The notes beneath the pieces are model-generated. The model ran no database searches. It saw only the letters and a program-made list of their open reading frames with translations, and was not told the origin of the DNA. From contig NZ_JOAI01000038.1 in the NCBI RefSeq assembly GCF_000717715.1, forward strand, positions 18,926 through 82,925: a stretch of DNA of 64,000 nucleotides, given 5' to 3'. Positions 27,095 through 36,288 of the stretch are shown in pieces. How positions within the stretch are numbered: the stretch's first letter is position 1; each line of letters opens with the position of its first letter. The stretch comes from Streptomyces sp. NRRL B-24484. GTDB taxonomy: Bacteria; Actinomycetota; Actinomycetes; Streptomycetales; Streptomycetaceae. The position numbers and the translations under genes were made by a program.

Positions 27095-28719
27095 CGGGCC
27101 GCGCCGGCCGGCTGCCGGCAGCGCTGCTCGCCCTCGCCCTGCTCGCCGTCACCGGGACGGCGGCCGCGGGCTGCGTCCGCCGCTCGGACGAGGACCTCGG
27201 GCCCGTCCCGGACGTGCCCGGCGGGACGTTCACCGTCGCCCTCACCGAACCGGACCACCTCACCCCCGGCCGCACGACCAGCAGTTACTCGCTGCAGGTG
27301 CTGGAGGGCCTGTTCGACACCCCGCTCGCGCTGGACCCTTCGGACGGCCACGCGGTGCCGCTCGCCGCCGAGTCGATCAGCACCGACGACCAGCGGGTCT
27401 GGACACTGCGCTTCCGGTCCGGCGCCCGCTTCCACAACGGCGAGCCGGTCACCGCGGCCAGCTACGCCGACGCCTGGAACGCGGCCGCGTACGGGCCCAA
27501 CGGCTGGGAGGCCAACGGGTACTTCAGCCAGATCGACGGCTACGCCGCGCTCAACCCGGCCGACGGCGCCAGGCCGCCGACCGACCGGCTGGCCGGCCTG
27601 GAGGTGGTCGACGACACCACCCTGAAGGTCACCCTGGCGGCGCCGTTCAGCCAGTTCCCGATGCTGCTCGCCTTCCCGGCGTTCGCACCGCTGCCGAAGG
27701 CGGCCTTCGCCGACCCGGCCGGGTACGACCTGCACCCGGTCGGCAACGGCCCGTTCGCGATGGACGGCGACTGGCGGCACCAGCAGCGGATCGACCTGCG
27801 CCGCGCCGAGGGCTACAGCGGCCCGCGCCCGGCCACCGCCGACGGCGTGCACTTCCGGATCTTCACCAGCAAGGACACCGCCTTCACCGAACTGCGGGCC
27901 GGGCACGTCGACTTCATGGCCAGCGTGCCGCCCGCCCGGGCGTACGAGGCGAAGCGCACCTTCGGCGCGCGGTACTCGGTACGGCCCAGCGGCACCATGG
28001 ACTACCTCGGCCTGCCGCTCTGGGACGCCCGCTACGCCAAGCCCGAGCTGCGGCAGGCCATCTCGATGGCGATCGACCGCCGGGGCATCACCCGGGCCAT
28101 CTTCAACGAGGTGTTCGCGCCCGCCGACTCACTGGTCGCCGCGATGATCCCCGGCCATCGGGCCGGCACCTGCGGCGAGACCTGCGAGTACCGGCCGGAG
28201 CGCGCCAAGGAGCTGTTCGACCGGGCCGGCGGCTTCACCGGCACGCTGGAGCTGTACTTCGCCAACTCCGACCCCACGTACGAGCAGTGGATGACCGCGG
28301 TGGCCAACGAGCTCAAGCAGAACCTCGGCATCCGCTCCATCGCCTTCCGCAAGATGTCCGGCGCCGACCTCGGCCCGATCCTCAACGGCCGCAAGGCGAC
28401 CGGGCCGTACCGGCAGAACTGGGTGGTCGACTACCCGAGCGTGCAGAACTACCTCGCCGGGCTGCTCGGCCCCAACAACCGCTCCGGCTGGTCAGACCCG
28501 GCCTTCGACCGGGCGCTCGCGCTCGGCAACGCGGCGCCGGACGCCGCCGAGTCCGAGCAGCACTACCACGAGGCCGAGTCGATCGCGCTCCGGGCGCTGC
28601 CGCTGATCCCGCTCTGGAACTGGCAGGACCAGACCGCCTGGAGCACCCGGATCGGCAACGTCCTGGTCGACCCGTACGTCGCCGGACTGCACCTGGAGAA
28701 GGTGACCGTGCGGCACTGA
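27088..28719 (+). CDS. Peptide ABC transporter substrate-binding lipoprotein (SBP family 5)
   Basis: 543 aa. GTG 27088 behind GGAGG, overlapping the previous stop. The signal ends in a lipobox (TAAAGC, Cys near residue 25). The body has OppA/DppA features: LEGLFDTPLALDP, WTLRFRSGARFHNGEPVTAASYADAW, PVGNGPFAMDGDW, LRQAISMAIDRRGI and IPLWNWQDQTAW. It captures oligopeptides outside the membrane for the two permeases that follow. Given the flanking peptidases, murein peptides are the likely cargo (inference). Confidence 0.92.
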   Translation: MLTGRAGRLPAALLALALLAVTGTAAAGCVRRSDEDLGPVPDVPGGTFTVALTEPDHLTPGRTTSSYSLQVLEGLFDTPLALDPSDGHAVPLAAESISTDDQRVWTLRFRSGARFHNGEPVTAASYADAWNAAAYGPNGWEANGYFSQIDGYAALNPADGARPPTDRLAGLEVVDDTTLKVTLAAPFSQFPMLLAFPAFAPLPKAAFADPAGYDLHPVGNGPFAMDGDWRHQQRIDLRRAEGYSGPRPATADGVHFRIFTSKDTAFTELRAGHVDFMASVPPARAYEAKRTFGARYSVRPSGTMDYLGLPLWDARYAKPELRQAISMAIDRRGITRAIFNEVFAPADSLVAAMIPGHRAGTCGETCEYRPERAKELFDRAGGFTGTLELYFANSDPTYEQWMTAVANELKQNLGIRSIAFRKMSGADLGPILNGRKATGPYRQNWVVDYPSVQNYLAGLLGPNNRSGWSDPAFDRALALGNAAPDAAESEQHYHEAESIALRALPLIPLWNWQDQTAWSTRIGNVLVDPYVAGLHLEKVTVRH

Positions 28720-28764
28720 GCCACCGACCACCGTCGCGACCACACGAACCGGGGGAGCCCGCCG

Positions 28765-29694
28765 ATGGGCCGATACATCGCCCGCCGCCTGCTGTACGCC
28801 GTTCCGGTACTGCTGGCGACCACCTTCCTCATCCACGCCATGGTGTTCGTGCTGCCCGGCGACCCGATCCAGGGACTCGCCGGGGACCGGCCGGTGCCGG
28901 CGGCCGTCCTCGCCGAACTGCACCGCCGCTACCACCTCGACGACCCGCTCGTCGTCCAGTACGCCAAGTACCTGGGCGGCCTGCTCACCGGCGACCTCGG
29001 CCGGACCTTCACCGGCGAGCCGGTCGCCGACACCCTGGCCGGACGCTGGCAGGTCACCCTGCGGCTCGGCCTCACCGCCTGGTTCCTGGAGACCGTCCTC
29101 GGCGTCGCGCTCGGCGTCTGGGCGGCACTGCGCAAGGGCCGCTGGGCGGACAACGCGGTGCTCGCCGGCACCACCCTGGTGATCGCCGTGCCGGTGTACA
29201 TCGTCGGCTACCTCGCCCAGCTGCTGCTCGGCGTGAAGCTCGGCTGGTTCCCGGTGGCCGGCGCCGAGGACGGCTGGCCGACCGCCTACCTGCTGCCCGG
29301 TCTCGTCCTCGCCTCCTTCGGCGTCGCCTACGTCGCCCGGCTGACCCGCGCCTCCCTGCTGGAGAACCTGCGTGCCGACCACGTGCGCACCGCCGGAGCG
29401 AAGGGCCTGCCCCGCCGGCGGGTGGTCGTCCGGCACACCCTGCGCAACTCGCTGATCCCGGTGGTGACCTTCCTCGGCATCGAACTCGGCTCGCTGATGG
29501 CCGGCGCCGTCGTCACCGAGTACGTCTTCAACCTGCCCGGCGTCGGCCAACAGGTCTTCCAGGCAATCCAGTTGCGCGAGGGGCCGACCGTGGTCGGCAT
29601 CACCACCGCCCTGGTGCTGGTCTACTGCCTGGCCAACCTGGTCGTCGACGTCCTGTACGGCCTGCTCGACCCGAGGATCCGCCATGACCAGTAG
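28765..29694 (+). CDS. Peptide ABC transporter permease, DppB/OppB type
   Basis: 309 aa with about six membrane spans. ATG 28765 follows GGGGGAG. The N-terminal YIARRLLYAVPVLLATTFLIHAMVFVLPGDP and the cytoplasmic EAA-like loop (RADHVRTAGAKGLPRRRVVVRH) are standard for this family. It partners the next gene, whose start lies inside its last codons (ATG at 29684). Confidence 0.93.
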   Translation: MGRYIARRLLYAVPVLLATTFLIHAMVFVLPGDPIQGLAGDRPVPAAVLAELHRRYHLDDPLVVQYAKYLGGLLTGDLGRTFTGEPVADTLAGRWQVTLRLGLTAWFLETVLGVALGVWAALRKGRWADNAVLAGTTLVIAVPVYIVGYLAQLLLGVKLGWFPVAGAEDGWPTAYLLPGLVLASFGVAYVARLTRASLLENLRADHVRTAGAKGLPRRRVVVRHTLRNSLIPVVTFLGIELGSLMAGAVVTEYVFNLPGVGQQVFQAIQLREGPTVVGITTALVLVYCLANLVVDVLYGLLDPRIRHDQ

Positions 29695-30640
29695 CCCGCA
29701 GGCCCCCGCGCCGCCGCCCGCCCCCGCCCCGGCACCGCCCGCGCCCGTCCGGGACCTCACGCTGCCGCCGAAGCGGCGCCCCCGCCGCGGCGAGTCCCCC
29801 TCCGCCGGTGCCTGGCGGGACCTGCGCAGGCGGCCCCTCGTCCTCGCCTGCGCCGGCGTGCTGCTGCTGATGGCGCTGATGGCCGCCCTCCCCGAGCCGT
29901 TCGTCGCGCTGCTCACCGACGACAGCGGCCGCTGCGAACTCGCCGACTCCCGGGTCGGCCCCAGCCTCCACCACCCGTTCGGATTCGACCTGCAGGGCTG
30001 CGACTACCTCGGCCAGGTCGTCCGCGGCAGCCGCCCCTCCCTGGTCATCGGCCTCGCGGTGACCGCCGGGGCACTGCTGCTCTCGCTGCTCCTCGGCATG
30101 CTGGCCGGCTTCTTCGGCGGCTGGGTGGACACCCTGCTCTCCGGCCTGACCGACGTCTTCTTCGGCCTGCCGTTCGTGCTCGGCGCCACCGTCGTCCTGG
30201 TCGCCTTCCCCGACCACGGCCTCGGCGCGATGACCCTCGTCCTCGTCGCGCTCGGCTGGACGACCATGACCCGGGTGATGCGCGCCCAGGTCGTCGGCCT
30301 CAAACAGGCCGACTACGTGCAGGCCGCCCGCTCCACCGGCGCCGGACCGCTGCGGCTGATGGCCCGCCACCTGCTGCCCAACGCCGCCACCCCCGTGGTG
30401 GTGGTCGCCATGCTGAACGTCGGCAACGTCATCTCCGGCGAGGCCACGTTGGACTTCCTCGGCGTCGGCCTGCAGTACCCTGCGGTCTCCTGGGGACTGC
30501 AACTCAACGCGGCCCAGCCCTACGTCCTCGACTTCCCGCACCTGCTCGCCTTCCCCGCGCTGTTCCTGTCGGCGACCGTGCTGAGCTTCATCCTGCTCGG
30601 CGACGCCGTCCGCGACGCGTACGACCCGAAGCTGAGATGA
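29684..30640 (+). CDS. Peptide ABC transporter permease, DppC/OppC type
   Basis: 318 aa. ATG 29684 overlaps the dppB-like stop by 11 bp. A Pro/Ala-rich cytosolic tail of about 40 residues precedes the first span. The EAA loop (KQADYVQAARSTGAGPLRLMARH) and the ending DAVRDAYDPKLR are typical. No ATP-binding subunit follows, so energy must come from ATPases encoded elsewhere. Confidence 0.93.
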   Translation: MTSSPQAPAPPPAPAPAPPAPVRDLTLPPKRRPRRGESPSAGAWRDLRRRPLVLACAGVLLLMALMAALPEPFVALLTDDSGRCELADSRVGPSLHHPFGFDLQGCDYLGQVVRGSRPSLVIGLAVTAGALLLSLLLGMLAGFFGGWVDTLLSGLTDVFFGLPFVLGATVVLVAFPDHGLGAMTLVLVALGWTTMTRVMRAQVVGLKQADYVQAARSTGAGPLRLMARHLLPNAATPVVVVAMLNVGNVISGEATLDFLGVGLQYPAVSWGLQLNAAQPYVLDFPHLLAFPALFLSATVLSFILLGDAVRDAYDPKLR

Positions 30641-30647
30641 GGCCCGC

Positions 30648-31622
30648 ATGCCGACCCACGACCGGCCCCGAACGGTGCCGCAGGCCCTGCGCCCCGGCGA
30701 CCGGGTCGCCGTCGCCGCCCCCGCCGGCCCGCCCGACCCCGCCCTGCTGGAGCGCGGCACCGCCCTGCTGGCCTCCTGGGGCCTGGAGGTGACGGTGCTG
30801 CCGCACGTCCGCGACAGCCACCTCGGCCACCTCGCCGGCCGCGACGAGGACCGGGCCGCCGACCTCGCCGAGGCCTGCGCCGACCCCGGCGTCCGGGCCG
30901 TCCTCTGCGCCCGCGGCGGCTACGGAACCCAGCGGATGGTCGACCTGGTCGACTGGAAGGCGATCGACGCCGCCGCCGAACCGGCCCTGCTGATCGGCTC
31001 CAGCGACATCACCGCCCTGCACGAGGCCTTCGCCGTCCGGCTCGGCACCAGCACCCTGCACGCCCCGATGCCCGCCACCGGCGCCCTGGTCGACAACCCG
31101 GCCAGCGCGGACCACCTGCGCACCGTGCTCTTCCACCCCGAGCGGGTCACCGAACTGCCGCTCACCGGCGGCGCGCTCGTCCCCGGCACCGCCCGCGGCC
31201 GGCTCGCCGGCGGCAACGCCAGCCTGCTCGCCGCCTCCGTCGGCACCCCCACCGCCCTGCCGCCGGACGGCTGCCTGCTGCTGCTGGAGGAGACCGGCGA
31301 GGAGCCGTACCGGCTGGACCGCATCCTCACCCAGCTGGCCCGCGCGGGCGTGCTCGGCCGGGCCGCCGGGATCGTGCTCGGCGACTTCACCGACTGCGGG
31401 CCCGAGGAGGAGGTCCGCGCCGTCCTCGCCGACCGGCTCGGCGGCCTCGGCATCCCCGTCGCGGCCGGCCTGCCCGCCGGGCACGGACCGCTGCAGCTCA
31501 CCGTCCCGCTCGGCACCGCCGCCGAACTCGGCGACGGCGTGCTCACCCTGCTCGAACCCCCGCTCGCCCCGCGCCCCGCCCCGGGCCGGCCGGCCGCCGA
31601 GGAGACCGCGTGCGCGTCCTGA
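30648..31622 (+). CDS. LD-carboxypeptidase, S66 family (LdcA-like)
   Basis: 324 aa; ATG 30648. The S66 fold shows LRPGDRVAVAAPAGPP, CARGGYGTQRMVD, the nucleophile GSSDIT with Ser119, LLLLEETGEEPYRLDR with the catalytic Glu, and AAGLPAGHG with the His. LdcA cuts the L-Lys/D-Ala bond of murein tetrapeptides in the cytosol during cell-wall recycling, which matches the importer upstream. Its stop lies inside the M55 gene (overlap 31610-31622). Confidence 0.9.
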   Translation: MPTHDRPRTVPQALRPGDRVAVAAPAGPPDPALLERGTALLASWGLEVTVLPHVRDSHLGHLAGRDEDRAADLAEACADPGVRAVLCARGGYGTQRMVDLVDWKAIDAAAEPALLIGSSDITALHEAFAVRLGTSTLHAPMPATGALVDNPASADHLRTVLFHPERVTELPLTGGALVPGTARGRLAGGNASLLAASVGTPTALPPDGCLLLLEETGEEPYRLDRILTQLARAGVLGRAAGIVLGDFTDCGPEEEVRAVLADRLGGLGIPVAAGLPAGHGPLQLTVPLGTAAELGDGVLTLLEPPLAPRPAPGRPAAEETACAS

Positions 31623-32443
31623 TCTCCGCCGACATGGAGGGCGCCACCGGCACCACCTGGCCGGAGGACGTCGAACCCGGCGCGCCCGCCTGGCAGCGGA
31701 TGCGCCGGCTGCTCACCGGCGACGTCAACGCCTGCATCGCCGGCCTGTTCGCCGGCGGCGCCGAAGAGGTCCTGGTCAACGAGGCGCACGAGACCCAGCG
31801 GAACGTCCTGCTGGAGGAACTCGACCCGCGGGCGCGGCTGCTGATCGGCCGGCACAAGCCGCTCGGCATGATGCAGGGCGTCCAGGAGGCCGACGCCGTG
31901 GTCTTCCTCGGCTACCACACCGGCGCCGGGGCACGTGGCGTCCTCGCCCACACCTACCTGGGCGCCGGACTCACCGGATTCCGGATCGACGGCACGGACG
32001 CCGACGAGGGCCGGATGAACGCGCTGACCGCCGCCGAGCACGGCGTCCCCGTCATCCTCGTCACCGGCGACGACCTCACCTGCACCGCCGCCGCGGCCTG
32101 GGCGCCGGAGGCCCGCACCGCCGCCGTCAAGGAGTGCGTCAGCCGGTACGCCGCCGTCTGCCTGCCGCCGTCCGTCGGTGCCGCACTGATCCGCGACCGG
32201 GCGGAGCTCGCCGTGCGGGACCACCTGATGCTCGGCCGCCCCGAACCGGTCACCGGCCCGCACCGCTTCGAGATCGACTTCCACGCCACCCACCAGGCCG
32301 AGGCGGTCGCAGCGGTGCCCACCGTCGAACTCCTCGGCCCGTGCACCGTCGGCTACACCGCCCCCGGCGCCACCCGGGCCGCCCGTACCTTCAAGGTCTG
32401 CACCGTGGTCGCCCGCGCGGCCACCGAGCAGCAGTACGGCTAG
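31610..32443 (+). CDS. D-aminopeptidase, M55 (DppA) family
   Basis: 277 aa from GTG 31610. Zinc ligands match DppA: ADMEGATG with Asp8 and Glu10, NEAHETQ with His60, GYHTGAG with His103, and nucleophile-type His114 in VLAHTYL. DppA of Bacillus hydrolyses D-Ala-D-Ala and D-amino-acid-containing peptides as a self-compartmentalised decamer. In this operon it would finish degradation of murein-derived D-peptides. Confidence 0.92.
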   Translation: MRVLISADMEGATGTTWPEDVEPGAPAWQRMRRLLTGDVNACIAGLFAGGAEEVLVNEAHETQRNVLLEELDPRARLLIGRHKPLGMMQGVQEADAVVFLGYHTGAGARGVLAHTYLGAGLTGFRIDGTDADEGRMNALTAAEHGVPVILVTGDDLTCTAAAAWAPEARTAAVKECVSRYAAVCLPPSVGAALIRDRAELAVRDHLMLGRPEPVTGPHRFEIDFHATHQAEAVAAVPTVELLGPCTVGYTAPGATRAARTFKVCTVVARAATEQQYG

Positions 32444-32452
32444 GACTTCAGA

Positions 32453-32590
32453 GGGGGTGGTCCACCCCCGGGGGCGCGGGGAACTGCGCAATTCGGATGC
32501 GGGCCCCGCACGGACCGAGGCGGATCCGCATCCGCCAGGAGCACCACCCTCGGACCGTGCAGTTGCGTCCCCGGCGTCCCCGAGGTGGCC
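32453..32590. repeat. Intergenic inverted repeat of a type common in Streptomyces
   Basis: GGGGGT/ACCCCC forms a small hairpin at 32453-32469. Then GGGGCGCGGGGAACTGCGC (from about 32470) is partly mirrored by CAGTTGCGTCCCCGG near 32560-32575, so the whole block can fold back. I recognise the left end as a sequence often seen between Streptomyces genes. It could attenuate transcription between the M55 and M20 genes or protect mRNA ends. Confidence 0.5.
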
Positions 32591-32609
32591 ACCGAGAGAG
32601 GGAGACCCC

Positions 32610-33941
32610 GTGACCGTCAGCCCGCAGGCCCTCGACACCGACGCGGCCGTCCTCTGCCACGACCTGTTGCGCCTCGACACCGTGAACCCCGGTGACGGCA
32701 GCGGGCCGGGCGAGCGGGCTGCCGCCGAGTACGTCGCGGGCCGGCTCTCCGAGGCCGGACTCGACCCGCTGCTCACCGAGTCCGCACCGCGCCGGGCGAA
32801 CGTCCTCGCCCGGGTGGCCGGCACCGACCGGACGCTGCCGCCGCTGCTCGTCCACGGCCACCTGGACACCGTGCCCTTCGACGCCGCCGACTGGACGCAC
32901 CACCCGCTCTCCGGCGACCTCGCCGACGGCTGCCTGTGGGGCCGCGGCGCGGTCGACATGAAGGGCACCCTGGCGATGACGCTGGCCCTCGTCCGCGACT
33001 GGGCCCGTACGGGGCGGCGGCCGCGCCGGGACCTGGTGCTCGCCTTCCTCGCCGACGAGGAGTCGACCGGTGAGTTCGGCGCGCGCTTCGCGGCCGAGCG
33101 GCACCGCGAGTGGTTCGAGGGCTGCACCGAGGCGATCGGCGAGTCCGGCGGGTACTCGGTGCCCGCGGGGGACGGAGGGGACGGACCGGGGCAGCGGCGG
33201 CTCTACCCGGTGGCGGTCGGCGAGCGCTGCACCGCCTGGATGCGGCTGACCGCCACCGGCACCGCGGGGCACGGTTCCCGGGCCGGTGCGGACAACGCCG
33301 TCGCCACCCTGGTGCACGCGCTCTCCCGGCTTGCCGCGCACCCCTGGCCGGTCCGCCTCACCCCGCCGGTGGAGGCGCTGATCGCCGAACTGGAGGGCGT
33401 CCTCGGGACCCGGATCGACCGGGAGCGGCTGGAGGCGGAGGCCGCCCGACTCGGCCGGGCGGGCGCGCTGTTCGCCCACACCGTGCGGAACTCGGCGGTG
33501 CCGACGGTGCTGCAGGCCGGGCAGAAGGTGAACGTGGTGCCCGGCCGCGCCCACGCCCAGGTCGACGGACGCTTCCTGCCCGGCACCCGGGACGAGTACC
33601 TGGAGACCGTCGAACGACTCCTCGGACCGGGCGTCACCCGCGAGTTCATCAACCTGCAGGAGGCCGTCGCGGCCGACCACACGGGACCGGCGTTCGCCGC
33701 GATGGCCACCGCCCTGCGCGCCGAGGACCCGGCCGGACACCCGGTGCCGTACCTGATGTCCGGCGGCACCGACGCCAAGACCTTCAACGGCCTGGGCATC
33801 ACCTGCTACGGCTTCGCACCCCTGCTGCTCGACCCGGAACTCGACTACCCGACGATGTTCCACGGCGTCGACGAACGCGTTCCGGTCGACGGACTCGCCT
33901 TCGGCGTCCGCGTCCTGGACCGCTTCCTCGCCGCGTACTAG
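32610..33941 (+). CDS. M20-family metallopeptidase (ArgE/DapE/CPG2-like)
   Basis: 443 aa from GTG 32610, preceded by GAGAGAGGGAG. Motifs: LLVHGHLDTVPFD (zinc His/Asp), GRGAVDMKGTLAM, LAFLADEESTGEFGA (catalytic Glu) and DERVPVDGL near the end (zinc His in FHGVDE). It probably hydrolyses dipeptides or N-acyl amino acids as the last step of the peptide scavenging operon, although the repeat upstream may set it apart as a second transcript. Its stop overlaps the end of the convergent MFS gene by 4 bp. Confidence 0.9.
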   Translation: MTVSPQALDTDAAVLCHDLLRLDTVNPGDGSGPGERAAAEYVAGRLSEAGLDPLLTESAPRRANVLARVAGTDRTLPPLLVHGHLDTVPFDAADWTHHPLSGDLADGCLWGRGAVDMKGTLAMTLALVRDWARTGRRPRRDLVLAFLADEESTGEFGARFAAERHREWFEGCTEAIGESGGYSVPAGDGGDGPGQRRLYPVAVGERCTAWMRLTATGTAGHGSRAGADNAVATLVHALSRLAAHPWPVRLTPPVEALIAELEGVLGTRIDRERLEAEAARLGRAGALFAHTVRNSAVPTVLQAGQKVNVVPGRAHAQVDGRFLPGTRDEYLETVERLLGPGVTREFINLQEAVAADHTGPAFAAMATALRAEDPAGHPVPYLMSGGTDAKTFNGLGITCYGFAPLLLDPELDYPTMFHGVDERVPVDGLAFGVRVLDRFLAAY

Positions 33942-35395
33942 CGGATTCGGCCCTCGGTGACGGCGGCGGGCTCCCGGGCGGGGGCAGGTGCGCCGCCCGC
34001 CCGCGGGGCGGCCGCGGCGCGGCGGGCCTGGGCGTCGGGCACGGTGAAGGCGAACAGGCCGGTGGCCACCGCGATCACGGCGAGGACGAGGTAGGCCGTC
34101 CGGTAGGCCGCCAGCGGCGGGTGGGCCTGTTCGGGGCCGCCCGCGCCGAGCACGAGGACGGTGGTCACCACGGCGGGGGCGAGGGCGTTGCCGGTCTGCC
34201 GGACGACGGTGTTGAGGGTGGCCGCGTGGGCGACGTCGGCCTTGGAGACGGTGCTGAAGGAGGCGATGGTGGTGGGCATGAAGACGCCGCCCATCGCCAG
34301 GCCGAGCAGGAACATGTAGCCGCGGAAGGCCCACAGGCCGGTGTGCTCGTCCGCGGCGGCGAACAGCAGCAGTACTCCCGCCACGCCCAGCATCCCGGTG
34401 CCGATGATCACCCGCGGTCCGATCCGGGCGTACACCGCGCCGACCACCTGCATGGTCAGCAGCACCCCGAAGGCCTCGGTGAAGGTGGTGCTGCCGCTGT
34501 CCAGCGCACTGCCGCCGCGGGCCTCCTGGATGTAGATCGGGCCGAGGAACATCGCGCCCATGATGGGCACGTAGCCGACCAGGCAGATCAGGTTGGTGTC
34601 GCGGAAGAGCCGGTCGCCGAGGAGCCGCAGCCGCAGGATCGGCTCCGCGGTGCGGAGTTCGACCGCGACCGCCGCCGTCAGCAGCACGGCGCCGGCCACC
34701 AGCGGGCCGAGCACCTGCGGTCCGGTCCAGCCCGCCTCCGGCCCGGTGCAGACGCCGTACATCAGGGCGGCGGTGCCCGCGGCGCTCAGCAGCAGGCCGG
34801 GCAGGTCGAGCCGGCCGGCGGTGTGGTCGCGGTGCTCGGCGAGGAAGAACAGCCCGAAGAGCACCGCGGCCGTGCCGACCGGGACGTTGACCCAGAACAC
34901 CCAGCGCCAGGAGAGCCCGGTGACGAGGGCGCCGCCGAGCAGCGGGGCGATCGCCGGGGCGATCTGCTGGGGGATGATCAGCAGCCGGGCGAGGCGGACC
35001 TGTTCGGCCTGGGTGAAGGTGCGGAAGAGCAGCGCCTGCGAGGTCGGCATCAGCAGGCCGGCCGCCAGCCCCTGCAGCGCCCGGGCGCCGACCAGCGAGC
35101 CCAGACCCGGTGCGGCCCCGCACAGGGCGGAGGCGCCGGTGAAGGCGGCGAGCGAGAGCAGCAGCATCCGGCGGCCGCCGAAGCGTTCGACCAGCCAGGC
35201 CGAGGCCGGGACCATCATCGCCAGGCAGACCGGGTAGACCACGACGACGCCGGTCAGGGCGGCCGGGGTCAGGGCGAACTGCCGGGCGATGCCGGGCAGC
35301 GCGACGGTGGTGATCGCACCGTCGACGATGCAGATGAAGGTGGTCAGGACCGTCATGATGGGCACGACACGGCGCTGGCTCAGGCGGGTGCTCAT
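33938..35395 (-). CDS. MFS drug:H+ antiporter, DHA2 (14-span) family
   Basis: 485 aa, ATG 35395. It has the DHA2 signature at the N-terminus (MTVLTTFICIVDGAITTVALPGIARQF), ARALQGLAAGLLMPTSQALLF in span 4 and PLLGGALVTGLSWRWVFWVNVPVG in the antiporter motif C region. Such proteins export drugs or dyes. It is divergent from a MarR regulator with a probable shared operator, so it is likely derepressed by a MarR ligand. Confidence 0.9.
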   Translation of the reverse strand: MSTRLSQRRVVPIMTVLTTFICIVDGAITTVALPGIARQFALTPAALTGVVVVYPVCLAMMVPASAWLVERFGGRRMLLLSLAAFTGASALCGAAPGLGSLVGARALQGLAAGLLMPTSQALLFRTFTQAEQVRLARLLIIPQQIAPAIAPLLGGALVTGLSWRWVFWVNVPVGTAAVLFGLFFLAEHRDHTAGRLDLPGLLLSAAGTAALMYGVCTGPEAGWTGPQVLGPLVAGAVLLTAAVAVELRTAEPILRLRLLGDRLFRDTNLICLVGYVPIMGAMFLGPIYIQEARGGSALDSGSTTFTEAFGVLLTMQVVGAVYARIGPRVIIGTGMLGVAGVLLLFAAADEHTGLWAFRGYMFLLGLAMGGVFMPTTIASFSTVSKADVAHAATLNTVVRQTGNALAPAVVTTVLVLGAGGPEQAHPPLAAYRTAYLVLAVIAVATGLFAFTVPDAQARRAAAAPRAGGAPAPAREPAAVTEGRIR

Positions 35396-35400
35396 AGAAA

Positions 35401-35429
35401 CTGAGCATACTCACTATGATGGTGCTCAG
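35401..35429. promoter_or_regulatory. Candidate MarR operator between MFS gene and marR
   Basis: CTGAGC (35401-35406) and GCTCAG (35424-35429) form an inverted repeat with 17 bp between them, enclosing an AT-rich TACTCACTATGATG core that could include a -10 box. It starts 6 bp from the MFS start codon. Confidence 0.5.
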
Positions 35430-35457
35430 AAAGACCAGGGACGGGGACGGACACGGC

Positions 35458-35940
35458 ATGGCACAGCGGCAGGCGGACAAGCGCGACTTCGGCAGCAGCG
35501 ACGTCCTGGTGGACGAACTCTTCGCCACCACGCAGCGGCTCCGCGCCTTCGTGGACGGTCGGCTGCGCGAGCACGGGGCCTCCGTCTCGCGGCTGCGCAC
35601 CCTGCGGGTGCTGGCGCGGGCCGGCGGGCCGCTGCGGATGCGCGACCTCGCCGAACTGGTCGGCAACGCCCCCCGCACCACCACCACGATCGTCGACAGC
35701 CTGGAGAAGGACGGCCTGGTCGAGCGGGTCCGGCACCCCGAGGACCGCCGCGCCTTCCTGCTCACCCTCACCGAGGAGGGCGTCCGCCGGCACCGCGAGG
35801 CCGAGGAGCTCGACCGCGCGGCCCTGGCCACCGCCACCGGCGCCCTCGCGCCCGCCGAACGCGAGCAGTTGCGCTCCCTGCTCTCCCGCATCCGCACCAC
35901 CGTCGGCGAGCAGGCGGCCGATGCCGACGCCGGCACCTGA
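35458..35940 (+). CDS. MarR-family transcriptional regulator
   Basis: 160 aa from ATG 35458. In-frame ATGs at 35416 and 35419 lie inside the inverted repeat, so I prefer the later start. The winged helix is clear: LRTLRVLARAGGPLRMRDLAELVGNAPRTTTTIVDSLEKDGLVERVRHPEDRRAFLLTLTEEG. It should repress the divergent DHA2 exporter and itself, and release DNA on binding a small phenolic or drug-like ligand. Confidence 0.9.
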   Translation: MAQRQADKRDFGSSDVLVDELFATTQRLRAFVDGRLREHGASVSRLRTLRVLARAGGPLRMRDLAELVGNAPRTTTTIVDSLEKDGLVERVRHPEDRRAFLLTLTEEGVRRHREAEELDRAALATATGALAPAEREQLRSLLSRIRTTVGEQAADADAGT

Positions 35941-36040
35941 CCCCCGGCGCCTGCGCCCGAAGCCCCCGCACCCGACGCCTTGGCAAGGCGGCGCCCCGCC
36001 CCGGTATCGGTCGGGTGAAACCGGCGGTTCGGCCGTCAGG

Positions 36041-36199
36041 GTGACGTATCGTCCTGCCGAAGGTGATCCTGACCCGAAGGAGGAGATCACCTCGCGTTAC
36101 GTCCTGCTGGGCCTCGGCCTCGCCTGCCCCGTCCTCGCCCTCGCCGTCTTCCTCGCCGCCGCCCGGGCCGGCTCCCGCAGTGAGGGGGAGGACGACTAG
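36041..36199 (+). CDS. Possible small single-span membrane protein (52 aa)
   Basis: A frame from GTG 36041 reads to 36199 and contains SRYVLLGLGLACPVLALAVFLAAARAG, a good transmembrane helix, followed by an acidic tail (EGEDD). No good ribosome site precedes the GTG; AAGGAGGAG lies inside the frame at about 36076-36084. It may be a real small membrane protein with a misread start, or chance. Confidence 0.4.
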   Translation: MTYRPAEGDPDPKEEITSRYVLLGLGLACPVLALAVFLAAARAGSRSEGEDD

Positions 36200-36288
36200 G
36201 ACGCTGTCCTTCCCCGGCGCACGGATGCCGCACGGGGGTGCCCCCCGGATCGACCTCCCGAGCACCCGGTGAAGCGAGGCCCGGGCCC

